This document shows positions 1 through 8,534 of a stretch of DNA of 64,000 bases, one piece after another. The notes under the pieces were generated by a model, which saw only the letters and a program-made list of their open reading frames with translations, was not told the origin of the DNA and ran no database searches. The stretch comes from Trichomonas vaginalis G3 (taxonomy: Eukaryota > Parabasalia > Trichomonadida > Trichomonadidae), in NCBI RefSeq assembly GCF_026262505.1, contig NC_067206.1, forward strand, positions 7,654,879 to 7,718,878. Direction: 5' to 3'. Within the stretch, counting starts at the first letter, position 1, and the number at the start of each line of letters is the position of its first letter. A program made the translations under genes and the position numbers.

Positions 1-192
1 CCTCTCTAGTCTGTTTGGATAATTTGCGCGTGCTGTTTCTAAGTCCATTTCGTAGCGAAGACCAGACAATTTGTCATAGACTTTTATGGGTCTTCCCTTC
101 CTATATTTAAACTTCTTTGAAACTCTCCAACCATATCTTTCTAACTCTGCTTTTATTCTAGCAGACCTTCTGTCCATTCTATACGGGGGCAT
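1..192 (-). CDS. Small basic Maverick protein, partial (107-aa family)
   Basis: This is the amino-terminal part of a basic protein that starts MPPYRMDRKSARIK; the rest lies outside the window. The right-hand element carries the complete 107-residue version at 49734-50057, starting at the MPPYRM methionine. The family is rich in Arg and Lys, with no recognised domain. The start codon follows a T-rich tract ending in AAAA, like other genes of the element. The function is unknown; charge and position among structural-looking genes would fit a nucleic-acid-binding or virion protein, but that is inference. Confidence 0.6.
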   Translation of the reverse strand, partial: MPPYRMDRRSARIKAELERYGWRVSKKFKYRKGRPIKVYDKLSGLRYEMDLETARANYPNRLER

Positions 193-221
193 TTTTATAA
201 AAATAAAAAAATGTTTTTTCT

Positions 222-801
222 TTACTTTACATAACCACCTGCTGCTATAAGTCTTTGACGCCAACCCATACCAGCTAATGAAGGTTGACTTGGTTTAGTC
301 TCCAAACTAAACTTTGGTTTTGGCTTCCCTTCAGTTTTTGGTTTTTCTTCTTCTATTGGTTTTTCGTCACTTTTCGGTTCCTCTGACTTTACTTCACTTG
401 CAGGAACAGTTGTGTCGTCAACATCTTCATAAATATCATATGCCATTTGTTTTTGTTTTCCTTTCAACTTTTTGTGTTTGTTGTAAAGTTTAGAATATTT
501 CGACTCTAAGTCAATGAGATGTTCTATAATGAACTGTTGGTCAGTGAAGTAAACTTTTCCATCTGTTGTCTCGAAAGCTCCTTCAGACTTCAATATTTTA
601 TTTGTGAGAGTTGTTTCTTTTTGAGATACTTGCCGTTCCATTTTTATGAAAAGTGACTTTGTAGTTAGAGTTTGTATTTCCAGACCTGGCACTTTCTATT
701 ATTGAATTTTTCTCTTCATCTGTAAGTTCTTTGACAGGTTTTGACAATGGTTCTGACTTTTTGTTTGTGTGTCAATCTACCGTTTCAACTTCTTCGGTCA
801 T
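222..801 (-). pseudogene. Maverick charged-tail protein region, broken
   Basis: The region encodes a Maverick protein with a conserved core (EGAFETTDGKVYFTDQQF) and a Lys/Glu/Pro-rich tail. The carboxyl end is a short conserved block with a MGWRQRL motif. The counterpart is at 49193-49776. This copy looks broken. The function is not recognised. Confidence 0.55.
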
Positions 802-819
802 TTCTCTCAGTAAAAAATT

Positions 820-974
820 TTAGTTTGGTTTGTTTTCAACTGGTTGTTTAGGTTTTTTAAGTCGGTCTAAAACTTCTTGAGGTATAGGAAGAACTTGACA
901 AACACGTGGTTGTGTAACTGCTGGAAGCCGACAAATCATCTTGAGCCCATTTGTCTCAATGCTGTATTGTTCAT
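820..974 (-). pseudogene. Maverick 50-aa protein, decayed copy
   Basis: This matches the small gene at 49021-49173 of the right-hand element, which encodes a 50-residue protein with a Pro/Val-rich middle and a Gln-rich, positively charged end. The copy here looks decayed. No function is recognised. Confidence 0.45.
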
Positions 975-992
975 TTCATCTCAGTAAAAAAA

Positions 993-1390
993 TTTACATT
1001 CCCCACGTTTGAGGCGGTGAGTTGGTTGTTGTTTACCCACTGTTGTGCATGGTTTATCCTCTGTTAAAGAATCTTTCACCTTGGTCCATGTTAGTGTCTG
1101 CTTGGTTATAGTAGTCATTTGCTTTGTTATAGTAGTTTCCTGCTTGTCTTCCTACATTGTCCATCCATCCTTGAACTTTTCCTCTTGTTTCAGGATTTGG
1201 AATAAGATTTGCTGCATTCGTGCTACATCCCAACCTTTCTGTACAGTTTGTATAATAGGTTGTGCTTTCTCTTTCAGTATACTAATGTACTCAAAATCTT
1301 CCTTCCAATTCCAAATGCACCTCTGGCTAGTGTTCCCACTGCGGGTAAAAATCTAGATGCGACTCCTGCTAATGCGCCAAATAAACCCAT
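993..1390 (-). pseudogene. Maverick 133-aa amphipathic protein, decayed copy
   Basis: The reverse strand retains clear similarity to the 133-residue protein at 48601-49002 (hydrophobic, glycine-rich first third and Asn/Tyr/Gln-rich end). The copy looks broken. Plus-strand reading frames across the same bases are shadows. Confidence 0.5.
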
Positions 1391-1407
1391 TTCTTATGGG
1401 TTATAAA

Positions 1408-2358
1408 ATGACGAATTCAAACAAGGACCCCTATGTTTTCTAAAGCGACAAAGAAAGCACTCATGGTAAAAATCTTTAGTTCAACACCAAATGCTTGGTT
1501 TATGGATATCTTGGAAAACATTCCGAGGTATAGAGAAGACGGACAATACTGGCTAATATTTGTTGGTCAAACACAAGATACTGTGAAGCCATACCATTAT
1601 GGTCCAAAAATATTTTAGATGTGAAAACTGCTTTGACAATATTCGTTGACAAATACCATCCAACAAAACTGACATCTGACTGTGAAAGTTCTTTCAAATC
1701 AGACGATATTAAAAACTATCTGCGTTCAAAAATGTAAACAATATTTCATTGTCGACCAAAACCATTCTGCTCTTGGTGTCATTGACAGTTGTATAAAAAT
1801 CTTAAGAGACTTAATCAACCACAAGGTGGTGAGGTAGATGAAATGTCATATGACGACAAATACAGACACTTCTCCATGGCAAAGATGAGACAAGTTTTAA
1901 AATTTACAATAGCCGTAAACAAAAAGGTTTGGGAAACCACTCCCCCGAAGAAATGAAAAAACCCTGACTTAGAGAAAGACTATATATTTAATAGTTTAGT
2001 CAAAAGAGACAAACAAGAAAGAATGCCAGGCTTCAAACTTAAGAAAGGTGACAAAGTAAAATAGAAATACCTAAACGCGACCCATATGAAAAATACTATT
2101 GACTATGACAACAATGGGAACTCGACAGGTACTCACGTTCGTGTTCGTAAAAATAGAAGAAAGTATACAAGAGAATATTATGAAGTTTTAGGCAAACATG
2201 GCAAAATGTACAGACTGCAAGCAGAAGATAAAACTACTATTGTCAGACCTCGTTTTCAAACTTGTCAAAGTTCAAGGTGGTATACTTCAAAGACAGTTCC
2301 TAACAAATATAAGACAACTCCTGACGAATATGCTAAAGAAGTTGAAAATGACGACTAA
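1408..2358 (+). pseudogene. Maverick rve-type integrase, broken copy
   Basis: This is a decayed copy of the retroviral-type (rve) integrase, which is intact-looking at 47624-48583 on the opposite strand of the mirror-image element. Recognisable pieces include the start of the core (SKATKKALM), the WFMDIL segment and the basic carboxyl-terminal region ending KEVENDD. Integrases of this family insert the linear element DNA and make short target duplications. The copy has several breaks. Confidence 0.75.
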
Positions 2359-3954
2359 GCAATACTATACCATGCGTAAACTGTCATGTAAGGTGGCATG
2401 TAGTCTTTACTTTGTCCCGTTGTTTGTGTATATCCTGAAACGCGATGTGTATGGCTTCCTACCTCAGTGTTACTCCAGTAACAATTTATAGCAAACTTAA
2501 CGTCCTCTTTAACATCATATCCTTTACCTTTTGTCATTCCTGACCAATCCAAAATCTATGACTATGCAAACCTGCTTCAGATGTACTTAAATTTATGTAG
2601 TGAACTGTGTGCAGGTAAATTTGCAAGTGCATGTACTGAAATCGTTTTACTTCCACCTGTTTTTCCTTTGAAGAGTTTGCACAATACAAAAACCTGTCGA
2701 CTATTTGAGTCCAAGTTCCGAGACCAAGTACTAACTTCTGGTTTGGTAGAGTTCATTGACGTGTAAATAGAACCTATAGGATATAGTGTTTGAAGTATTT
2801 CTGTCTTTTAATGTTTGAAGCTCTGTTTTGTCAGCTTTTTTATCATATAAATCTTGAGCAGTGAATTTAACTTTGTTTTCATCCTCCATGACATAGACAT
2901 TTCTACATTTAATGTCTTTATCCGATGTTAAACCTTCTGGAAAGTTAGGAGGTTTAAAAATATAATCCACCCCACCAGTTTTTCAATCGTTCCTAAAAAT
3001 ACTTTCTATACCAAACAGTTGAGAAGAAGTTATGTGTATGTCCAACGTCACTTTTACTGTTTAAGGTTTCTTGTAAGTTTGTAATATTTGCAATGGTATG
3101 TGTATGGTTCTTGTCAGCTTTGCCATCTAACTTTTCTTGTAAGTTTGTAATATTTGCAATGGTATGTGTATGGTTCTTATCCGCTTTAAGGTCTAAACAT
3201 CCTGAAACCCACCCTGTATTGGCTTTACCTTCTAAAATCTTTGTTGTCCGTTCATGGTACCATTCAACCCTTTCTTTAATTTCATTGTCTTTTTCATCCA
3301 CATATTCCTTATCTGCCTTCTTCACTAACACACTAGCCATAAGTCCCTTATCTACTTTCTCCTCTAACTCACTGTTGACATATGTTTTGTCAGCTTTCTT
3401 TTCAAGGCTAACGTTAAGTCTGTTATTTCAGATATAGAATGTGTATGTCCAACGTCACTTTTCCTGTTTAAGGTTTCTTGTAAGTTTGTAATATTTGCAA
3501 TGGTATGTGTATGAGTCTTTTTAGAATATTCTTTGTCAGCTCTTGTCACTTCACTTGACATTTTATTGTCAACATATGTTTTGTCTGCTAGTTCAGGATG
3601 AGTATGTTCTTTCGTTGCATATGTTGCATCTGCTCTGTCATGTTCTTCTTGAACTTTTTCAATGACATACTCTTTGTCAGCTTTGTTGTCAACATCTGCT
3701 TTCAAAAGAAGTTCTTTTATAGGCTTCTCGTTTAAAGTTCCTTTTGTTGGATTTACACAGACAGTATGGTTCTTACTGTCTTGAAACAGAAACTCATCTG
3801 TCATTGGGTTTATCGTCAGTTTTAAGTTTCCTTCTTTCAATGACTCAGATATCTTAGAATAGTTTGAAAAGTTTGTTGTGTTCTTATTTAGAGCTTGCAA
3901 AATGAGTTGTCGGTTGTGTTGTATTTCTCTCATAGACGCTGTTTCTTTCGACAT
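2355..3954 (-). pseudogene. Maverick phage-like fibre protein, broken copy
   Basis: This region is the counterpart of the 469-residue fibre protein at 46218-47627. The amino-terminal part and the heptad-like ADKEYV/HTH repeats remain recognisable. The phage-type fibre-tip region lies toward 2355-2970. Several breaks are present. It shares an 18-bp divergent start region (3955-3972) with the 282-aa family gene. Confidence 0.75.
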
Positions 3955-3972
3955 TTTTATTCTAGATAAAAT
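3955..3972. promoter_or_regulatory. Compact bidirectional start region
   Basis: Only 18 bp separate the start codons of the fibre-type gene (minus) and the 282-aa family gene (plus). The spacer is a near-palindrome, T-tract plus TTCTAGAT plus A-tract, and it is conserved at 46200-46217 in the other element. Both genes therefore probably share one start element. Promoter function is inferred from position and recurrence. Confidence 0.55.
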
Positions 3973-4219
3973 ATGCTTTCAATAGAAAAAGAAAATTCAA
4001 GAGTTGCTACAACTAAACCATTAGATGAACTTTTTACGAATGTCGGTCAAAAGTTTGAGACAGAGACCGTAAAGCATGAAGGCTATCGTTTTGACTACCC
4101 ACTAAGATGGCTAAGAGACCCATCTGTCACAAAAGCTATTGGCTTTCGTAGAATGAAATTCATTTCAGAAGCCATACATGGTTTCCCATTTACGGTCGCT
4201 TTTGAAGTTCGATACTATA

Positions 4220-4245
4220 GGGTGTCCAAAGGTGTGTTTAGCACA
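4220..4245 (+). repeat. Mariner terminal inverted repeat, left
   Basis: This 26-nt terminal repeat of the mariner pairs with 5493-5518 with a single mismatch at its sixteenth base. Confidence 0.9.
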
Positions 4246-4297
4246 AACCTGAATACTGCGAATAGAAATAAACAAGTTACATATATATAAAGTTTAT

Positions 4298-5245
4298 TTA
4301 AATATAATCACCATTGGATTCAATCACGCGTTCGCAGCGATCGATCCAGGCTTGAAAGACACGCTTTAAATCATCATGAGAAAATTGCTCAAATTGCTCT
4401 CTTACAAAATTTTCAAGATCATCTGGACTCGCGAATTCGCGTCCTTCAGCTCTCTTTTTTAGCGTGCCGAATAAATAAAAGTCAGAGGGTGCAATATCAG
4501 GTGAATAAATTGGGTTTGGAACAACTTTGACATTGTTTTCCACCAAGTAATTCATTACCTTATGACTTTTGTGAACTCTTGAATTATCAAAATGAATTGC
4601 AAACTTTTGTTTTTGTTGTTTGGATTTCTCAAACTCATCAGAATTGATAATTTGAGTAAGAACATTGTCAATTAGATACTGAGCATTCATCGTATTAGGT
4701 TTTTGAAGAATATCAATTGCGATGATGCCATTCACGCCCCAAAAAACCGACAACATCATCATTGGTGTGTCAATTTTTTTCTTCGGGAATGTTTGCGGAT
4801 TTTCATCCTTCGGGATCCACATGATTTTGGCTTCTGTTGCATATTGAAACCAAGACTCGTCCCCTGTTACTAAAAAGCGAAACTTCTTGGATTGATACGC
4901 ACCCAATATAGAGAGGAGCTCTTTCGAAGATTGGACTCTAGATTTTTTTTGAACTGAATTAAGGTTGTGCGGAACCCAACGTGTATACGCTAGTTTGTAG
5001 TTCAAATAATTGTGCAGATAATACCTGACTGTTGTACTTGGTATCTTTGTCATCTCCTCTATCCTTCTGAGTGATGCTCTTGGGTCTTCATCTAGCGCTT
5101 GAAGAATTGCTTTGATTTTTCTTTGATCCGGCAATTTTTTGTCAATTTTTATGATGGGCGCCTTTTTGTTCATGAAGTGATACATCCTAACATGATACGT
5201 TACAGTGAAATAGCTAGGAGCATCCATACCGAAGCATTTTACCAA
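4298..5245 (-). CDS. Mariner transposase (D,D34D)
   Basis: This is a cut-and-paste transposase that binds the element ends and inserts at TA. The 315-residue frame has an HTH-like amino-terminal region and a DDE catalytic core. The first Asp is in VTGDESWF, the second in HFDNSRVH, and the third in YSPDIAPSDF. Exactly 34 residues separate the last two Asp, the classical mariner D34D spacing. The ATG used gives a slightly short amino terminus. An ATG-led stretch in another frame just upstream (near 5240-5312, starting MNHKENILALAKK) looks like a usual mariner amino terminus, so one frameshift in the adjacent A-rich run is possible. The catalytic core itself is open and complete. Confidence 0.9.
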   Translation of the reverse strand: MVKCFGMDAPSYFTVTYHVRMYHFMNKKAPIIKIDKKLPDQRKIKAILQALDEDPRASLRRIEEMTKIPSTTVRYYLHNYLNYKLAYTRWVPHNLNSVQKKSRVQSSKELLSILGAYQSKKFRFLVTGDESWFQYATEAKIMWIPKDENPQTFPKKKIDTPMMMLSVFWGVNGIIAIDILQKPNTMNAQYLIDNVLTQIINSDEFEKSKQQKQKFAIHFDNSRVHKSHKVMNYLVENNVKVVPNPIYSPDIAPSDFYLFGTLKKRAEGREFASPDDLENFVREQFEQFSHDDLKRVFQAWIDRCERVIESNGDYI

Positions 5246-5492
5246 TGTCTCGTAGATTTTTTACAGTTTTTGCATTTTTTGGCAAGAGCGAGGATGTTTT
5301 CTTTATGATTCATTAAAAAAATGAAAAAAATCCCGCCAAAATTTCCCGCGAAACCGCCTCTTGTCTCAAAATTCATTTTATATCCCGGCATGGCGCCAAA
5401 ATACAACATACTCATCATATACATATATTCATATTTTTTATTATATATTTATAATCAGCATATATCTCCTTTAATAGTCTCATATAGAGCGC

Positions 5493-5518
5493 TGTGCTAA
5501 ACGCACCTTTGGACACCC
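5493..5518 (-). repeat. Mariner terminal inverted repeat, right
   Basis: This is the inverted partner of 4220-4245 and marks the transposase 5' side of the mariner. Confidence 0.9.
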
Positions 5519-6128
5519 TATATAACAAAGAAAAACGTACGTATGAGAAATTTGAACAGGGAAAACTTTTACAAGTGAATTTGCTTGTAAACTTAGAAAC
5601 AACTCTTCAAGCTTTTCAAGAAAAAATAAACGATATCTATATCGAATATGCAAACCAGTTTAACATTGACGAAGGAGAGTACCATCTCGATATTTTATAT
5701 GACAGGAAAAATGCAACTGTTAAAATCAATAGAATAGAAGACCTTGGAGAAAACGTTTATATTTCTACAAAATATAACAACTTGGCATGGTATAGATTTT
5801 TGAGGATGTTAAATCAGCCTGCAGCATATCCAGTACACCCGAACTTTTATGAAGTCGAAAACCCTAATGGAACATATGAAAATGTTTTCGACTCAGATGC
5901 TATTATAGTTCATGCTTCATTTTCTGGTGCACAAAACTCTTTTTTATGCTTGGCAAATGACTTTTACGAAAAACCTACAAAGCTATATGAACCACCAAGT
6001 GGAAGTATTTCAGACTTTCAAGTATGGTTTACAACAGATGGAAGAAAGAGAATAGTTCCATTATACCATGCGTTTTACTTAGAACTTAGTCTCATATACA
6101 ACTACTATCGAACGGTAAAAATATAATT

Positions 6129-6371
6129 TTAATACGGTTGAGGTGTTGGATTTGGTTGCCAACTAGACTGTGGTGCAGGTTCAGGTTGTTGTATAACAGG
6201 AGCTTGTTCTTCTGGTTCAGGGTCTTTAGGTATAATACCAACGAACTGACCTACTCTTTTGCCAATATTTTTGACTCCGTTCCAAATTCCTCTTCCGACA
6301 GATTTTATTCCATTCCATATACCTCTTCCAACATTTCGAAAGAAGTTTCCAATACTACTGAAGAAACCCAT
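6129..6371 (-). CDS. 80-aa amphipathic Maverick protein
   Basis: This small protein has an amphipathic, Gly/Trp-rich first half with two GRGIWNGIK-type repeats, followed by a Pro/Glu/Gln-rich tail. It is almost identical to 45104-45346. The helix-forming, cationic, Trp-containing repeats would suit a membrane-active peptide segment, by analogy with small lytic proteins of other capsid-forming DNA viruses; that role is inference. The copy looks whole. The start codon directly follows the T-tract module typical of the element. Confidence 0.7.
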   Translation of the reverse strand: MGFFSSIGNFFRNVGRGIWNGIKSVGRGIWNGVKNIGKRVGQFVGIIPKDPEPEEQAPVIQQPEPAPQSSWQPNPTPQPY

Positions 6372-6389
6372 TTTACTATATGTAAAAAT

Positions 6390-6752
6390 CTAATGTCCGC
6401 CTAGTCTCTTACGTTTCCTTCTGAGTTCCATAGCATTTTTTAACTGGAGCTCATACATTCTATTTCTCCTCTGGTAGAAAACATACTCTGGGTCAACTCC
6501 TGTGTTCGCGTCATCTGCATAGAGTTGTTTATATCCCACTTCAGGGTTTGTATAAAACTCTTTCCATCTCATATTTGCATACCATGGTGGCAAACCTAAC
6601 GCAGCGTCATTTGACATGGCAGTTTGCATTTGTACATCTGTTGGCACTTGACCATAGTTTGCCATTGCAGTTTGTATTCTAACTTCATTTGGAATATTCT
6701 CTGGGTTTGGTTGTCCAGGTTGCTGTGCATTCGCTAAGTTCTGTGCGTCCAT
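6390..6752 (-). CDS. 120-aa Maverick protein, whole copy
   Basis: The protein has 120 residues. Its amino half contains a duplicated 14-residue repeat (VRIQTAMANYGQVPTD then VQMQTAMSND), and its carboxyl end is very basic (RKRKRLGGH). It differs from 44723-45085 at one residue. The doubled QTAM motif and Arg-rich end suggest a small structural or DNA-binding protein, but no family is recognised. Confidence 0.7.
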   Translation of the reverse strand: MDAQNLANAQQPGQPNPENIPNEVRIQTAMANYGQVPTDVQMQTAMSNDAALGLPPWYANMRWKEFYTNPEVGYKQLYADDANTGVDPEYVFYQRRNRMYELQLKNAMELRRKRKRLGGH

Positions 6753-6775
6753 TTAATATTAGATAAAAATATCTC

Positions 6776-6907
6776 TTACGAGTACATATACTGGACATTT
6801 GCAGGCATTGGTTCATCTTCATATTCTCTATATCTTTCTGCCACGTCAAATAAGTAAATGACACAATGGAAAAAACCTAAAACAAGTAGTCCTATTTCAA
6901 ACCACAT
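6776..6907 (-). CDS. 43-aa single-span membrane protein
   Basis: This short gene starts inside the last codons of the methyltransferase gene. Residues 1-20 are hydrophobic (EIGLLVLGFFHCVIYLF), and the rest is charged, ending NVQYMYS. It is kept open and nearly unchanged in both Maverick copies (other copy 44568-44699), which argues that it is a real gene. The start overlaps the upstream stop by 16 bases, so it may be translated from a shared or internal message. Function unknown. Confidence 0.6.
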   Translation of the reverse strand: MWFEIGLLVLGFFHCVIYLFDVAERYREYEDEPMPANVQYMYS

Positions 6908-7710
6908 TTACTTACCAATAAAATTTCTTTGTTATGACACTTTTTCCGGTTTATAGGACCTCTCTCATATTCTATCTTGTCATATCTAAACTCATAGTCA
7001 TGTATGTCCTCTAACCATCTCATAACACTTTCCAAACCACTTTTATCGGATGTAAAGTAAAAGCATGGATGGTTATGTAAAACGTCTAAAGTTTCTAAAG
7101 AGTCTCTCAAAGTCCAGTCTACTTGGTATTGAAAATCGCATGTGTTATAGAACGGCTGGTCTACTATAAAGAAAACATTTTCCTTGTTTTTATATTTTTC
7201 ATACAACTCTGTCCAACGACATCTCACAAACTCTATACCCTCAGTATATTTTTCTATGTTCTCTTTGAAAACCTTTGTATAGTTAAGATATAAAACGTTT
7301 GACATAAGTGTTTCAATGTCATGAACTCTTATAGAACCACTATACAATAGTCTAGAAGATATACTATCCCAGTCAATATACTCTGCTTTTTTCAAAACCT
7401 CTCTGACAGTATTTTTCTTATCTAATGGTATACGTTCCATCTTACCTATAGGTATCTTTTCTTTTAACTCTTTCAATATTTTGTTTGTGTCTGGTATATG
7501 TTTGAGACGGTTCATATAGTTGTCGAAGTCATTGCATATAATCTTTGAGTCAGGAAATACAGTATGGCACAAATGAGATATATAGAAACTTCCACCGAAC
7601 AAATCTACAAATGTTAGACCATTCGGTAGTTTCTTAAGTTCTCTCAATAGAATATCTTTACATCTACTCTTATTTCCAAAGAAGGGTAACGGTGGTTTTG
7701 TAAAATTCAT
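6892..7710 (-). CDS. DNA adenine methyltransferase (Dam/D12 type), Maverick copy
   Basis: This is the counterpart of the complete gene at 43765-44583. The usual start is the MNFTKPP methionine at 7710; upstream in-frame codons run into the terminal repeat and are not expected to be coding. Motif I for S-adenosylmethionine binding (FVDLFGGSF) is visible and the frame is full length. As a fossil copy its activity is doubtful. Confidence 0.8.
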   Translation of the reverse strand: MNFTKPPLPFFGNKSRCKDILLRELKKLPNGLTFVDLFGGSFYISHLCHTVFPDSKIICNDFDNYMNRLKHIPDTNKILKELKEKIPIGKMERIPLDKKNTVREVLKKAEYIDWDSISSRLLYSGSIRVHDIETLMSNVLYLNYTKVFKENIEKYTEGIEFVRCRWTELYEKYKNKENVFFIVDQPFYNTCDFQYQVDWTLRDSLETLDVLHNHPCFYFTSDKSGLESVMRWLEDIHDYEFRYDKIEYERGPINRKKCHNKEILLVSKCGLK

Positions 7711-7739
7711 TTTATATATATAATAAAAATGTTTTTTCC

Positions 7740-7801
7740 TGAAAAGTGACAGAAAAGTGACTGGGGCTAGAGGGCACGAAGTGCCTGGAAGCCCCACTAC
7801 C
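7740..7801 (-). repeat. Maverick terminal repeat (left copy end)
   Basis: The element terminus shares its outermost block (GGTAGTGGGG, then an AGGCACTTCGTGCC mini-palindrome) with 43505-43545 in opposite orientation. It is followed outward by a run of 19 T at 7802-7820. Confidence 0.85.
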
Positions 7802-7821
7802 TTTTTTTTTTTTTTTTTTTA

Positions 7822-8013
7822 TTTGATATTAAGAAAGACATTTAAAATTCATAAAAGAGCCAAATAATTTCATATCCAAAGTTATTAATATTTGAAGATT
7901 TGAGGAAAGAAAAGGAGAAAGATTGCATATGAAATGTTTTCAAAAAATACATCAGAAATTGTAAAAGAATTTTAATAATTAATAAGATTTGGATGGGTTA
8001 AAATTTGTGATGA
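7822..8013. other. Short AT-rich spacer
   Basis: This is host spacer between the Maverick end and the 52-bp array. Nothing recognisable is seen. Confidence 0.5.
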
Positions 8014-8325
8014 AACCACCCGATGCTAACTCACGCCATACATAGACAGAAGCATTCTATCACGCAACCACCCGATGCTAACTCACGCCACACATAGACA
8101 GAAGCATTCTATCACGCAACCACCCGATGCTAACTCACGCCACACATACACAGAAGCATTCTATCACGCAACCACCCGATGCTAACTCACGCCACACATA
8201 GACAGAAGCATTCTATCACGCAACCACCCGATGCTAACTCACGCCACACATACACAGAAGCATTCTATCACGCAACCACCCGATGCTAACTCACGCCACA
8301 CATACACAGAAGCATTCTATCACGA
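8014..8325 (+). repeat. 52-bp tandem array, six units
   Basis: There are six head-to-tail units of exactly 52 bp, each starting AACCACCCGATGCTAACTC and ending TTCTATCACG. They differ at only a couple of positions (CATAGACAG versus CATACACAG). There are no spacers between units, so this is a satellite and not a CRISPR array. The array abuts the inverted-repeat end of the Mutator-like element and begins with a similar ACCACC word, so it may have grown from that end. Confidence 0.95.
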
Positions 8326-8534
8326 ATCCACCTAATTTGACATTAATTTTTATTAATCTTATTTTCATTACTATATGCAACCACCCAATTTGGCATTAAT
8401 ATTCATAAATATATTTATCAAACTTATATGCACCCAACGAATTTTCAAATTCCTATCAACCACTTCTGTATTTTTATATTTTACAATTCTTTTATATACA
8501 AATTTAATACAAAGTTTTTATTCACCCATCATCT

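Larger units (their letters stand above)
4218..5520 (-). mobile_element. Tvmar1-type mariner DNA transposon
   Basis: A 1.3 kb mariner is inserted in the Maverick. Its terminal inverted repeats are 26 bp with one mismatch (4220-4245 and 5493-5518), starting GGGTGTCCAAAGGTG. TATA stands on both sides, while the empty site in the right-hand Maverick has a single TATA. This agrees with TA-target insertion, though the exact duplication is ambiguous in a TATA context. The one gene inside is a D,D34D transposase. Near-identical ends and a long open frame suggest recent insertion, after this Maverick copy had landed. Confidence 0.95.
3973..6126 (+). pseudogene. 282-aa Maverick family gene split by a mariner
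   Basis: The two ends of this gene (3973-4217 and 5521-6126) match the uninterrupted 282-residue gene at 45351-46199. They are separated by the Tvmar1-type element at 4218-5520. The family is defined by a TKPLDELFTNVG start, a RFDYPLRWLRDPS segment and a YEPPSGSISDFQVWFTTDG segment near the end. The right element carries a second, divergent member at 50206-51067. No known domain is recognised; Maverick structural protein is a guess. Confidence 0.85.
1..7801 (-). mobile_element. Maverick/Polinton, partial and decayed (left copy)
   Basis: This is one end of a Maverick/Polinton, read from its terminus at 7801 toward position 1 and cut by the window edge. Gene order and products match the right-hand copy from 43505 on: methyltransferase, 43-aa membrane protein, 120-aa and 80-aa proteins, the 282-aa family, fibre, integrase, then small proteins. 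One 120-residue protein differs from its counterpart at a single residue, so the two copies are close and the insertion is fairly recent. The copy is nonetheless clearly broken, with many breaks (well over five), concentrated in the fibre and integrase regions. A mariner lies inside it. It is a fossil next to a better-preserved relative. Confidence 0.93.

Noticed and set aside
8014-8325. CRISPR-like array
   Set aside because: The 52-bp units are contiguous with no unique spacers, and the context is eukaryotic, so it is a tandem satellite.
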